Below, one piece after another: positions 1-13,023 of a stretch of DNA of 64,000 nt. The notes below the pieces were generated by a model, which ran no database searches, was not told the DNA's origin, and worked only from the letters and a program-made list of their open reading frames with translations. A program made the position numbers and the translations under genes. Source of the DNA: Coriolopsis trogii. Its lineage: Eukaryota; Basidiomycota; Agaricomycetes; Polyporales; Polyporaceae. Every line of letters begins with the position of its first letter. The first letter of the stretch is position 1. The DNA lies in NCBI GenBank assembly GCA_020543525.1, contig JAHYIO010000023.1, forward strand, positions 2,232,001 to 2,296,000, written 5' to 3'.

Positions 1-3000
1 CAAATCGCACGTTGACCAACGTAGACTCCAGAGTCATATTAGCTACCATGCAAGACTCAGCAAATGATTTTTCGCGCACTATGCTTGTGCGGAGCAATTG
101 TGCACACACCTTCGTCCCCCACGTTGAAGCTGAGCGTCTTGAATGGCTCGGAACCGCTATGCCCCTGGCGCGGAGGAGCCCCAGGCATGAAGAAGCTGCT
201 GAAGCTCGAGCCTACTTTCCAGACCAACACGCTTGACTCTTCCAGCGACACCGTAACGAGGCGGCGACCGTCGGGCGAAAAGCTACATGCCGCTGCCCTC
301 TTCTTGTGGCCTTCGAGCACATACAGACGTGTAGCTGTCTTGAGGTCGTACATGACGACCGCTCCCTCGCTTGTCCCCACGGCCAGACGCTGAGAGCCCA
401 TGTGGAAGTCGACAGTCGGAAAGCTATTGCAAAGCGGTCAAACATTGGCCCAGGCGTCGGATAGCACGAGTCCGCTCACGTCTGTACGATGTGGCTCAAG
501 ATCTCAGTCGCCGAGTCTAGAACGGCCTCCCGGGTAGCGTTCGAGTTCGGGTCCAGCGATTTGACAATGGCCTCGACGAGCCTCGGCAGGTTGCCGTACA
601 GCACGAGCGGCTTCTTTCGAATGAGGAAGATCACCAGCTGCATGACGGACTTACGGTGCTGCACGCTCCGTGGATGAAGGATGTCGATCGCGAGTGTCGT
701 CATAAACAGCGGGGTGTTGCTCGCCGCGATCTGGAGCACGGCCGTCCGTGCCTGGACGCCAATATTGGGCACCGCGATCGCCTCCTTCTTCGCGGACGTC
801 GCGAGCGTGAAAAGCGCGCGGAGCATCTCGACCGCATCGACGTACTGCTGCCACACCTGGAACCCGCGCGAGCAGAGGTCGATGGCGAGCGACCGGTGGG
901 GCGAGGTTTCGTCATGCAAATACCCAGCAATAGATTTCGCTATGTCGGTCAAAGTGCTGTCAAGCAAGATGGCTGATGAGTGTTGCTGCCGCGCGGGTCG
1001 TGGGAGAACCGCACCTCGTGGGTAGCAAGCTGTATTTGTCCACCGCGATGAAGCCGCATATACACAGGGCCAGCGCACTGTTCGTCCAATCTCTCTCCTT
1101 CTCTGGACGCAAAGATGGCACTGTAGAGAACGATATGAGCATGGCTCACAAACAGAGGTACTGTGCTGTTGCGTTACTCACGATACTGCTGCCAGGCCTC
1201 CACCGTTTCTGCGGTCTCTTGGTCAGATAGCCTTGCAACTCCAGCATCAAACAGCAGCCGAGCAGCATGGCGTACGTCCGTAGCTGAAATAGAAACAGAA
1301 TACAACTATTCAGTGCGTGCCTGACGTCTACAAGGCTCTACTGACAGAGTGTGTGCAGGAGATAGTGGCCGAGACGTGGCAGGCTCGGAGGTTGATAAGA
1401 GTCGTGCACCAGCTGTCCGACTGACGCAGCATAGAACGTCATGACAGTGCTAGCATCTTGCGCCAGGTCTGCGGTACGTGGCCGTTAGCGGTTGAATACG
1501 GCTCGCAAGCAGCCCACGTACCCTCGAACTGTGTGAGGAACTGAAGCATTGCCAAAATCGCCAGTGCACGGTCTGCAGACGCTTCAGGAGAGGCCGTCCA
1601 CACGCTCGGTGGTAGGGAATGGTGGAGGAGAGAAAGGCCATTTGAACTATAAGCACCATCAGTCTAACTTCATCATAGCAAACGCAATTGCTCACCTTGC
1701 CAGGCCTATGCTTGCGGGAGAGGGTGCAATAGACAAGCCGTCTGTACAGATAGCATCTATGCCTTCGCTCACACCAAAGGTCAGGAGAACTGAGAGCACA
1801 GCTCGCGCATACTCAAGCTTAGCCTTGACGCTGAGTCCGGGGCCATCCTGTCCAGTCAATGCTGCGCTGGACGAGAACTGTCTCAAGAGAGTGGACACAT
1901 CCAGCAATAGAGTGGATGCTGAATATAGTATGTCAGAAATACCATGCGAACACGAGGTACCGTCACACCTACCGGCATCTGCGGACGGATGTGAAAGAGG
2001 CCACAAGACAGTTCTATAATCGGGCACCCCATCCATGTTCCTGCGCAGAAGCAGCCATCCATGAGAACGACCGGTTTTCGATGGACACCACACGATACGA
2101 CTCACCACTGCAACCACCCACCCTCGCTCATCATTTCTTCAGACTTGTCGACACTCATCGACCGCCAGAACTCCCTCGTGCGGGTATCCCACAGTCTCGC
2201 ACGGCCATCGCGATACGTGAGCAGCAAATTGTTCTCTCCGAGGCATATGCGCGCCAACGGGGCCGCTGCCGCGGGGACGAGATACACGCTACCAAAAGCC
2301 AAAGTGTGTCAGCCCTCTGACGCATGCACAACAAGCATTCACGGGTCGCTCACAATTGGTATCCGTCCACGGCAACAACTGCAATTGTGCCGTCCTGCGA
2401 GACACACAGCACGCAGCCGTGCAACCTCCCGACTTTCTCGTCCAGCAACGCCATGACGCGCGCAAGCGGGGTCGTGAACAACGTCCACCGCGCGCAAACC
2501 TTGAGCGTACTGTATCGGCCCGACGGATAATCGCGGTGTGCGATCGGGAGCGGGGGAAGCGGTGACACATCGTCAGTCGCCAGGCAACGGGAGATCCAAC
2601 TTCACTGTCAATGATGCGCAAATGAGCAAGCATGTCTAAACTGACGCACTCGAGAGTCCATATCGCTATCGTGCCGTCGTCAGCGCCCCCTACGAGCACC
2701 CGCTCGCCGGTCCGGGCGTTCAGCACGACGTCCATGGAGACGACTGCTCCCGGGAGAGGCATGTCGGACGTCTGTGACGGCGCGCACGAACCTCGGCTGA
2801 ACTGGAGGAATGAGACGCGAGCGAGGTGCCCGTCCGCTGTGTGAGAAGTTCAGTTGATCTCAGCGTCAGTATGGGCGTTCACAGAAGGCGGGGCACACGC
2901 ACAATAGCCAATGACGATCGATTCCATATCGAGTGGAAGCACAGAGGAGATGCGGCGTCCTGGCTTCACCTCGCCAGTTGATTCCTTGCGCGCCTTCCAC

Positions 3001-5667
3001 AGGGTGACGGCGTTTCCACTCCTATCGCTCTTTGGGGAAGAGACTGAGGTAAAGTACACTCTCCGACGAGAGTGCTTCACGTGTGTGTACACAATGTGAC
3101 CGCCTTGTACGATGGTGCTCGCGTCGCCTGCCGTGTAGGGCACGGAGTGTGATAATTGCACCCTGAAGATCTGTGAGATGATTTCATTGATCATCGCAGC
3201 AATACGTACTGCAACTTGTCCGTTCCGCCTTCGGACGTGAAGGAGACACGGTGAACTTCCACACGATCCTGCGTCAAATCAGCACTTGATATGACCATAT
3301 CCGTGAGCGAGGAGACACACGGGAAATGCGACTGAGAAGGAATCGTGGTCAATCCATCTCATGTCATGTATGCCGATTGCTGTCGCGACGAACGGCTTGT
3401 CCAAACTGCTCCCAGCCCACTTCGTGACCTACATTTTTCGTCAGATATACAGTCATACGGGAACGACCAAACCGTACCATCATCTGGTCAGTGGACCATG
3501 CGCACAATCGTACGTCCTTGCCGTTGTTGTGAGCTTTGAGGCCTGACAGAGGGCTTGTGACGCCCAGATCGCCGTTGTGCACCTCCTCGCCGAGTATGAT
3601 ACCTTCGGGCGGCGTCTCCTTGACGGTATCCGGTATATGGTCTGTCGAAAGTGACTTCAGGACCTTGAATGGATTAGGGAGCGGCAGGTGAGTCGACGAA
3701 TGCGACTCTGGCAAGTCGGAAGATGGAGATGGGGGATGATCGTTCATTGTGAGCGACCGCGAGACCAGATGTCCAGAGGAAGTGGCATAGAACAACGTCA
3801 ACGAATCTGTCGGACATCGATTCAGTGTGTCACATACACCCGTAATGCAATACAACTCACGGTCCTCTTCAGCACGCAGACCGATAGTCTCCAATGATGC
3901 GTCAAGAGACCATTGACCCATGTACTCGAGACTTGCTCCGTCGCCGCGGGGGTTCGGACGCAACGAAAGCTCGTAGGCTGCAATGAGACATACATTGTCA
4001 GTGTCTGTGCCAGCATCCTGTGCTTGACTTGCGGGGTAGAGTTCGTCGGGCGAGGCGCATGCGAATAATAGAATTGACTGCGTAATAGGTACATGACGGA
4101 TTCGACCGTCAGTGGAAGGAGTAAGCTACCGAGAAGACAGCAGCGCACCTCCTCCGATGCAGCAACAAGCAAGCATCTCCATACCCACAACATTGGCGGA
4201 GCTGCCTGTGCCTTTCCGCCCACCGTGTTGACCTTGCACGTAGCCTCTACGACGGTGGAGGCAAGACATGTCCCATCCAGGACAGAGTGTACCGACAAAC
4301 CACTGCGCCGACGTAAGTGAGATCACAAGATGTGGTTGGAGCATGTCACGTTGAACAGAGCGCCGTATCTCGTACTGGGAGATGAGGGGCGGGACGGGCT
4401 CGAAAATTAACCAGTTGTGCATCATTCTGTGCCCATTCCTTGCCGAGAAATGTCGGCATACATTTCCTTGTGCGTTTCCCTCCCAGGGTATGTTTGTACA
4501 ATTAGAAGGCAAGGAAATGTCAGGAAATGACAAGAGAAGTGAATTGACATGGAAGAATCACTACGAGCATTGACCCGTACCGCCCCCAAGAATGCGCCGG
4601 GAACACGGTCAACATACAGTCAGGAGACGGATGACCGATGCTATATGTTGCCTGGAGTCGGCTAGCGACTTCTTCATACTCCTTGGTTAGGAGCGTTGGT
4701 GTGCAACAAAGGAAGCCTCACAAGATAAGCCATCCCGGAATATGGTCGTGACAGGAGACCAGATATAACCACATTCCCTGTACGAGTTACAGCGCTTTGC
4801 TCGTCGTGTGTCCGGCACTCACCCTGCCTCAGATAGACATGTGACATATTTGCCATCGCCATGGACCTTGAGCGAAGATACCGCGCGGGACGGACCGGCG
4901 TGTGGAGGGAAGAAGTGACATCGGAGAGACAAGGGGGATGAGGAGCCCGGTTCAGGCGAAGTTGCTGGCAGAAGAGTTGGCGACGGAGGACTGGAAGTCG
5001 ATAGAGAGAGGGTGGAGGAGGTAGGCGACAAGGCAGATGACAGGTAGCTCCGCGTGTCGTCCTTCCGCAAATTACTTCCTTGCGTCGGCGCGCCTTGCAC
5101 AAGGGACAGCCTTTCGGCTATGGCTTCTGCACGGGTGCGAGAGGTGGAGGCATGCCTCTCGCGATGTCCTTTGCCTTTGAGCATACCCTTGAGCTTCTCC
5201 TGCTCATCTTCGAAGTCGACGTAATTCTTCGGTGCCTCGGCCTGTTCGGTGTTTACAGAAGAGACGACGCGAGAGCGAGTGACATGGAAAGGAGACAGGG
5301 ATGACTTCGTTGAGGAGGGAGACGCTGACCGAGAGGGTGGATGTCGTCCCAGACTGAGATGTCGTCGGGTATTGATTGGGGACGTGAGCGGCTCGAGAGG
5401 AGGACTGGACGCTGCGAGCACCGACGTTGAGCCTGTCGAACGGAGGACAAAGACTGACCCGTCCTTGCTCCCAAATGCTACACCGCCAACGTTGTATGTT
5501 CCCTCAGACGCTTGCTGTAATCCCCATGACACCAAGCACGAAGGGGTAGCGGAGGAACAGCTCGACTCAGTCAAGTCTGCCTTGTTGCCATTCGGAGTGA
5601 TTGGGATGACGAGTCGCGATGGATCAAGTCCTGCAGACATTTCAGAATTGTGGTTTGTGCGGTTCAT
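1..5667 (-). CDS. WDR7 / rabconnectin-3beta-like WD40 protein, 3' end missing
   Basis: Multi-exon minus-strand gene starting at the ATG at 5667 and running off the left edge. Exon 1 (4823-5667) is Ser/Pro-rich and ends at a GTGAGTG donor. Later exons carry WD40 strands, for example 2289-2762 (VLVGGADDGTIAIWTLE) and 2102-2302 (LLLTYRDGRARLWDTRT). At 476-1078 lies an alpha-helical segment with KKPLVLYGNLPRLVEAIVKS, typical of WDR7. The C-terminal beta-propeller is at 57-401 (LAVGTSEGAVVMYDLKTATR; LVWKVG). A 67-nt intron at 43-109 rejoins the frame as GDEANMTLEST, as in fungal WDR7 homologues. In animals WDR7 pairs with DMXL proteins in V-ATPase assembly and vesicle traffic; that role here is inference. 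Not every internal splice site was resolved. Confidence 0.72.
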
Positions 5668-8600
5668 GAGATCAAGCTAGGTTGGAACATGGTCGGAGGA
5701 AGGCTTAGATGCTGACCTATGCTGACGCCTAGCAGTGCGCATCAACAAGTTCATCTGGACCGGCCCTAAGTTGTGCGACCGGCCCTAAACACACAGGTAT
5801 ATCAACCCTGACGAGCGTTTACACGTTTTTCTTCGTGCGGCGACACAGCTAGACCTTCCCCATGTTGCTCATGACTGCCCTTTCCTACGCGGTTGTTCGA
5901 GTGTCAAGCTGTGCCCAGATCAACTCGGACGTCTCAGTGCCCTCATGTCTTCCCTGCTCTTACTCTCGTGGGGAGGACGGGACGGTGGTTCAGTACATTA
6001 CTGTGACTTACTCTGGAATTCAATGCCATTTGACTCAGACTTGTCTGATTGTTCGACGTCAGCGACGGGAGTGGTATTGTTGCATGTGTAAGTCTGAATC
6101 ATCTAAGGTTGGGGCTCGTGGCATGACGTTATAGACATTCTTGAGTCCTGGCAGTGTCCTGGCCTTCTCCGCCGTTCGGGCAGTGTACAAGATGCATACA
6201 ACATGATGATACACGAAACAACGCTGAGGTTCTCCACTGGCGTAATGCTCGTCAGAGAGTCATACCGTCTGTTCGGACTTTACTGCGTCACGATCTAGAC
6301 TTGTGCGACCGCTGATATCCGTCCAACGGCGGAAAGGCTAGATCGAGTACGTTCATTGGACCCGTATGACGGTGTTTCGAGCTACTCACGCACAACCCAA
6401 AGGTCTAGATGGCTCACCGACATTATGAGTGGTCACCGCGATAGCCGCAAGGGATATTGGTCCAGACTTCCTTGAGAGTCAACGTTGGCACCAACTTCCC
6501 CAACCCGCGACGAGAGAAGCCACAGGTCGAGATCATTACGGACCCGGTATCTACAAGTTCAGCTCCCACTCAACTTCAAGGTCTAGACCGTACATGGAAT
6601 TATGTGGACACAGGTCGTGCTGTTGAGCCAGAAGCCGCGACCAACGCGATTCTAGACCACGACGTCGGAACAGTGGTCCATCTCGACATCGACACCTGGC
6701 CCATCTCCTTACACCGGTGGAATACAACCGCAGCTGAGACGATCTGGACCTGCACTTGCGCTCCGAGGGAAAGGTCACGTCCGAGCTTGAGTTGTGATCC
6801 CAGTCTGGACCACTGTCTTCACCCAAGTCGCGATCATGCATTCATCGCGATACTCACTTCAAGTTTTGAGATCAACTCGAAAATATTGCCATGTCTAGTG
6901 AGTTTCGTCATATACTGCTAACGTGCATATTTGAACATGTACTCGAGCCCAGCCTGTTATATGCAATTCATATCGTCCCTCGAACCCTTCAATTACGCGA
7001 CACACTCAGGCTAGAAGCTATTCTCAATCAACACATGCCCGCGTCTTTGTCTCCTAGCTAATACAATTTTCTCATCGTTGTGGCTCCAGACCCCTCGACT
7101 GTCACCGGCAAGTATCTCGGCATATGCTCACACAGTCGTGTGTTCGGCGCAGCCAGGTAACTCCTCCTTGGACCGAGAATGGTTACATGGCGTCCATACG
7201 AGTCTGGATTACAACCGTCAGAGCCGATTGGACAAGCACGCTCCGAAGTGCGTTGTGGTTCTTGGTCGGTACGTCGATCTTACTTCGTTGCAGTTCATTG
7301 GAGGCTGATGCATATATGCGCTTTTAATTGGACGCAATCACTGTTAGCGCGTCTTACACGACTCGAAACTCTCATGTATTGACTTGTCTTCAGCACCTGC
7401 AAGGGCCCAGACCTCATAGGTGGCTATCTCATAACCTCCGGTTGGCGTACGACACGCTGCTTGCTACCCATTAGGTCCACGATAGCCCGCTAGAGGTGTT
7501 CTACGACAACACGGTGGCCAGCTATAGGATTGGTCGGCCGTCATGATTGGACGAGGGAAGGTCACGGACTTTGTGCTGGCAGCATCGCAGTGTTGCCGAC
7601 CACATCGGCCCTCATCAAGGCCCAGAACACGAAATCGTCCGGTATGGACCGACGTCGTTGGAAGCGCGGTTTCGTGTTGTCTGGACCGTGAGCCCGTCCT
7701 TTCTTTCAAGCAGGGTATTGGAAGGCTGAGAGGTCTCCTCGCGATTGGTTGAAGCGTATAGCGCCAGCACCGACCTGATTTGAAGAGCCGGCGGGCAGCA
7801 TGAATGTGAAGGTCCAGGCTCCAAGACAGGTCGTCATTGGACGAGCACTACTAATCTGGCGAGTATCACCGCCCTCTTCTAGCCGCACATGTTCGACTCA
7901 CCCATTCGTTCCTCCTTTGACTTCGTTGTAATAGCATGATCTCTAAAGGAGACTTCTATCTCCTGCCCGTAGCCACATAAGTGGGTGCAACGATGTCAAG
8001 ACTCGCAACGGAGAAAGCGAAACCGTTACTTCTCTGTAATTAATGCGGCCGCTGCACAGGTACCTTGGTGTGCTGAACTCCCGTTTTGGAAGCGAGAGTA
8101 AGAGCTGAGGACCCGCGCCCAACGTCTTGTTGACGTTCGTCCGGCACAGCGTCTCGTTCGGTATCATCGACATGCAGGGCTGTTCTGGACTCAATGGCAG
8201 TGCGTTGTATCCTCGGTCATGCAGAACCTTCTGATCATGTCGTATGTTCCAGGGAACACCAGGATGCCTTCGGCCTACCGGAGGCAGTTGTGCGTGGTAT
8301 TACGCAGTCGCAGATGCACAGATAGGCTGTCAAACGTATGCGCCTCACTGACATCAATCACGGGCTGGCAAGAAGAAAAAATCTCGACACAAGGACAAGC
8401 GTTGCAGATGTGCGGTCGAGACCAAGGGGCCATATCGAGCCTTCGCAATACGGTGATTGGTCCAGGCTGGACGAGCGGACTTCCATTCATGGGCGACGCC
8501 ATAGTGTGGATCGAGTGCACATCAGTCGACACAACGTCTGCTGAAGGGATCATGCACTCTAGTCGATGGCTGACGACTTGATGCTCGCAGGACGCTGGCC

Positions 8601-8803
8601 CATCGGACCTGGTCGCGCCGCGTGAATGGTCTGCTTTGAGTCATCCCACTGAGAGGATAGTAGGCATGTGAGCATATACAAGGACCATCTTTTCCATTTG
8701 CGATACTTACTGCAAGGGCTGTGTAATAACGTTCAGATGCAGCTACTGCATGACTGCCGAGGCTGTGGTTCTCCCCAGCCCCCAGCACGCACCCCATTGC
8801 GAC
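5668..8803. other. Gene-poor intergenic stretch
   Basis: No convincing gene. Open frames are short and lack splice or family support; the longest, on the plus strand at 6457-6921, begins at a non-ATG codon. The stretch contains two copies of GACCGGCCCTAA near 5757-5790 and a scatter of TCTRGACC-like motifs at 6290-6810. It includes the promoter region of the WDR7-like gene. Confidence 0.5.
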
Positions 8804-8810
8804 TATAAAG
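8804..8810 (+). promoter_or_regulatory. TATA box of the PPxY membrane-protein gene
   Basis: TATAAAG lies 54 nt upstream of the ATG at 8864, followed by a CT-rich stretch, as in many basidiomycete promoters. Confidence 0.5.
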
Positions 8811-8863
8811 CCAGAGTCATATCGACTCTTTCCCCCTCTCTTTCTCATATCGCAGTCTCCAAC

Positions 8864-9450
8864 ATGGGAAACGCGTGCTCACTTCACTTTTTCTATTGCG
8901 CCACAACCACCGCGTCGTTGTCCGCGTCCGCCTCGCCCATCAATACACAACAGAGCATGATCATCACGTTCGCGATCATCTTCGGAGGTCAGTGATTCTC
9001 AGACGCAATCCAGATGCAAAATCTGACCCGTATGGCTCAGTGCTGCTCTTTGCCCTGCTCTGGTTCATATGGGCTTGCCTCCGACACCGTGCCGCACGAG
9101 CGGCTGCCCACGTCTCCCGCATCCAATGGCCGTTCAGCGCTCGAGCAGACCCGGAGGCCCAACTCCCTTCCATCCCGTCCCCAGTCGCCCGCAGATCTTC
9201 CAACCGCACGGGGACAGTCGACGGCACCGAGGCTTCGGGCTCGCGCGTCACAGCCCCCTCAGCCAGGATGGTCTTTGAACCACTCCCGCGCTACGAGCCC
9301 TCACCTCCCGCCTATGAGCTGTCGTCCGGCGTCGACGTCAGCGGCCACGGCTTTCCGCCCCCCTACACTCCCACCGATGACGGGACCGAGCCCGTATCGG
9401 GCGACGGCTCCGACGACCTCGCCCCCTTCGCGATGGGCAGCGCTGCGTGA
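8864..9450 (+). CDS. Single-pass membrane protein with cytoplasmic PPxY motifs (copy 1)
   Basis: Two exons, 8864-8987 and 9041-9450, joined in frame across a 53-nt intron (8988-9040) to give 177 aa. The N terminus is MGNACS, which fits an N-myristoylation pattern with an adjacent Cys. A strongly hydrophobic helix at about residues 31-53 (IITFAIIFGVLLFALLWFIW) is followed by basic residues (CLRHRAAR), so the long C-terminal tail should be cytoplasmic. The tail is proline-rich and holds LPRYEPSPPAYE and FPPPYTP, the second a canonical PPxY type recognised by WW domains of Nedd4/Rsp5 ubiquitin ligases (family knowledge). The intron falls inside the membrane helix in phase 1, exactly as in the gene at 13024. 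Exact function unknown. Confidence 0.72.
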
Positions 9451-10824
9451 GCCAAGTCTGAGCTGCTAACGTACATACCCCGCCGTGCCCGCGACACGTC
9501 CCCCATGATACCACCACTCGAGCGCAAGCGACGCGCATCTCGCGGTGGATGGATGGACGGAGATTGATGTGACGGCTGGCGCAGCAGTGGGGGATGGAAG
9601 GGGATCAAACGAACACGAACAACGAAGCAAACGCAGATGCGCGCGCGGAAGACAGTCTCTCTGGCCGCAGGACGATCCGTACAGATATACTCTACCCCAC
9701 ATAGCCCCGCGCGACACGCGCCGCGTCCTTGTCACAGCCCCTCATAGCTATACACACGTTATGACCGTGGCTGAGTCGTGCGGTGCACCTCTCCTTTCTC
9801 TGGAGAAACGGACGTGAGTGTGTGCCGTGTTGGCGCTCAGCCTTGAGGCTCAGAGACGTGTCACGTAAGGGATGCGCTGCAGGCGACCGAGCACTCATGG
9901 GAATATGTTCTGCGACATCGTCATCCTCCGTGACCATGACCACCTATGCCACGTATACGGGTCCAGCTACATAGCGGTACTCGTATCATTGTGTTGCTCC
10001 TGCCACTAGAGCGGAGGCTCTACAATCGGAGAAAAAAGTCCCAGGTTTCATGAACCTTGGGGACTATTTTGTCCGCCTCCCCTGTCTGGTGTAGCACGCT
10101 GCTGCTACCAGCCCATTTCCTACCATCACATTGTGTTGAGTGAATTGAATAGAGACTGTCGTGCAGGCACAACGACGTGGCGGGATCATGATGCCTGCCA
10201 GTGCCAATGTCACGGTGGACGCGTGGAATGATACAGGCGCTCATGACTTCCCGCCCGTCGGGATTGCCTTTTATGGTGCGCGCCTCCTCTCCGATGAGGT
10301 TACCTTTGGGGGTCCGAGGTACAGTCATCCGCAAACCCAACCTTGCTTTGCTTTACCCTGGATTTACCTCATTCCATACACCGTAACGCGCTCGTTCGCT
10401 TGATTCCCTCTGACTCCCCCCTCCGCATGAAAACTGCGCCGTACCACTGGCACTTCAGCGGGAGCATCGTGCTACCTATGCCGCAAGCAATGGGCTATTG
10501 AGGGCGCCTGTGTGTAGAGGTGTCTAACTCACAATTCACAAACCCTAACATTTGCGCAACGCACGCTGGAATCGATGCAAAGGTATGCGTACGTCAGCTC
10601 TTGAAGATCCGTATTATAGTCATGATGGGGTAATCACGGCTACGAGCACATTCATTGGTACGATATACGAACTCGTCCAATACCTCCCACAGCAGCAAGA
10701 CAATCCAGAAGGTCATCGTCCGCTGGAGGGTGGAACGCGCTACGTAACATTGTCTCCAGACTCGCAGCGCGCTCCTCTGTCGCGTCGTGGAAGACACTCT
10801 GACCAAGGCTTGGGCTCTCATCGC
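9451..10824. other. Intergenic stretch; first part of an ancient duplication
   Basis: No supported gene. The part up to about 9910 resembles 11990-12330 in order and orientation, including the shared GAGAAACGGACGTG block (about 9803 and 12213). See the duplication entry at 11740-12330. Confidence 0.45.
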
Positions 10825-11703
10825 TCACGCGCGACTCTGGTTCCGTCCCAATGCAAGAGCGCGTCGAATCAAGTCTAGATTGAATCTGTTGAGATAACGT
10901 GGAGGAAGGAGCTCCTGCCAAAATCATCCGTTAGCAAGCGGAGTGACCATAGCACACACGGTTCCGAACCTTGGCCTCCTCAGGACGGTAAAAAGGGACG
11001 TTGATGTTTGGCAGAGGCTCGACCAGGTACTCCAAGTCCTCCAGCTTGAGCCCTACTTGCTCCCGCGCTATGTCGTTCGGCAGTAGACGGTTAGCGCATT
11101 CCAGGAAGGCCTGGATGGCCTTCATGTCCTTCGCAGGGGGCGTCTCAAGAGCCCCAGATTCATTGTGTGCCTGGGTGTACGCGCCAGTGGGGATAACCAA
11201 GCGGCTATAAAATTTGTTGTCACCGAGCTTTCTTGTGACCACTGATAGATTGATCAGCTGGGCAAATGCCTACAAGTCGCGCTTGGAACTCACAGGAAGG
11301 GATATCTAGGTTCCTCCTATCTTCTGGCGGCGCGCGTAGACGGAGGCGGCGATAGAGACGAATATACCACAGCACCAGAAACATGTTTGTTCCCGCCCGA
11401 ACTTCCTCTTGATCCTCAGGGTCGTCGTAAATTGTCTTGTTGACCGACTTGTCAAAGTCTACCTTGCAGGCGACCTCGAGGAACCGCTTCAACGCGTCTG
11501 TGATATCAAAACCTGTACAGACCAAGGCCTGAGGAGGTTGCGTGAGGCGCATCATGGTGTGGATCGGGGAGTGAAATGGCGGGGCAAGTGTGAGTGCGAC
11601 GGGAATATGTAACGCAAGTTGAACAATGAACTGGTCTGATAGCCGCGCATGTTTTGTCCCTCGCTAAGCGCTGACTCAGAACCTCCTTGAATTGCACGGG
11701 CAT
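10825..11703 (-). CDS. Hypothetical multi-exon protein
   Basis: The well-supported exons are 10825-10914, 10970-11241 and about 11294-11521. They join in frame: a 55-nt intron with a GCTAAC branch site at 10915-10969, and a 52-nt intron at 11242-11293. The likely first exon is MPVQFKE from the ATG at 11703, followed by a longer intron; this start is less sure. The protein is mostly charged and helical (KRFLEVACKVDFDKSVNKTI; VPFYRPEEAKELLPPRYLNR) and ends RNQSRA. No domain was recognised. Its 5' end overlaps, on the opposite strand, the decayed copy of the PPxY gene. Confidence 0.5.
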
Positions 11704-11739
11704 GGTCGTCGCTACCACGCCCTCAGTCTCGGGTGTTAC

Positions 11740-12330
11740 AGTCACACTACGCTCATCGGAACCATCGCCGCGCTACGAGCCCAGCTTTCACCACTGCTCA
11801 GTTCACCCATGGTTCTTCATCCCGGCTCCCACACTGCCACCGACGATGGGACATTCTCAGGCCGGGCGACGTCTTTGAAGTCCTACCAGTGCCGTACATA
11901 CAACACATCCCTGCCAGTGATTCCCCACAACGCCAATCAAACGCGAGCAGGAGTAACTACGTCTGGGCATATCGGCGGGGGTGGATTGTCCCAACGGGCG
12001 TGGCGGAAATGGAAAGGAATTGACGTTAAGCAACCGCACGCGCGCGCGAAGGGTGACAGTCTCTCTCCCAACAAGAAAGAGGACTCCGTACAACTTACAC
12101 TTACATTCTCCCTCGCAGTCACGCGCGACTCGCTTTTTCCACCGCTCTTCTCCTCATGCGCACAGATGATTGTCGATTTGTCATCGGTGGGTCTCGCAGT
12201 CTTTGGCCATAGAGAAACGGACGTGCTGGGTGGTATGCTTAGCCTCGAGGCTCTCGGACGTAAGAGCTGCGCTGATGACCAGCCTTCCTATTGCTCATGG
12301 GAAGAAGCTTGGCGGCATCTTTCACTGAGC
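11740..12330 (+). pseudogene. Decayed third copy of the PPxY membrane-protein locus
   Basis: The stretch from 11757 matches the tail of the 8864 gene (CCGCGCTACGAGCCC and ACCGACGATGGGAC blocks; translated SPRYEPS against LPRYEPS). The match continues past the stop codon into matching 3' sequence at 9545-9910. Frames are broken and no membrane segment remains. It looks like an old tandem duplication rather than a retrocopy, since downstream non-coding sequence is included. Confidence 0.55.
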
Positions 12331-13023
12331 AGCTTGCCAGTGAGTAGACTCTGTTCCGGGACATCCCCTCGTCTCATGCTTCGATGCATCAGAACTCTCG
12401 CATGGTCGAGCGGTTCGCGGAGTCGTGCCCGAATGCGGACACGGTAGAGTATTGTCAGGTTTCTTTGACTCGGCCCATGTTCGATTGACACCTTCAAGAC
12501 GTTGCCCAATAATCAGTTGAAGCCACGACCACAAGAATCTTCACCCGTACGTCATACATTCTTCCAGCCTACCCAATCCTAGTGACTAACTGAACATTGA
12601 ACTGTCACACACCCGTCGCATCTGTGGGTTTGTCGAAGTTTGACGTATGTGATGATTCCTCGTTGAGACTAGCCCAGTTAGCCCAGTCAATGCAGTGACA
12701 GACTGAACTGTTACCATACGATCGCGTCTTCCCGCTGAGAATACAGGCCTTCAGAACATACCAACGCCAATGTAGGCGGACATAATAATGATTGATCCGT
12801 GCGAATACCCCCACAGGTGATTGAACAGCAGCTTCTCTAGCTCTAGCCGACGATAGAGAAGGCCTTCTCAGTGCGTCCGCCCGCAGGTAAGCTTCAAGTC
12901 TGCGCGGGTTGACCGCACTAAACCCGCAGCCCAGCGGGTTGCTTAAGAGCTGCTGCCTCGAGGCACGCCCCCGCCCCACCCCCACCCTCGCATGACGATA
13001 GACCTGCCAGGGGGTGAACGCCA

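Noticed and set aside
6429..6921. Plus-strand open frame of about 154 codons
   Set aside because: Starts at a non-ATG codon, no family similarity, composition not gene-like.
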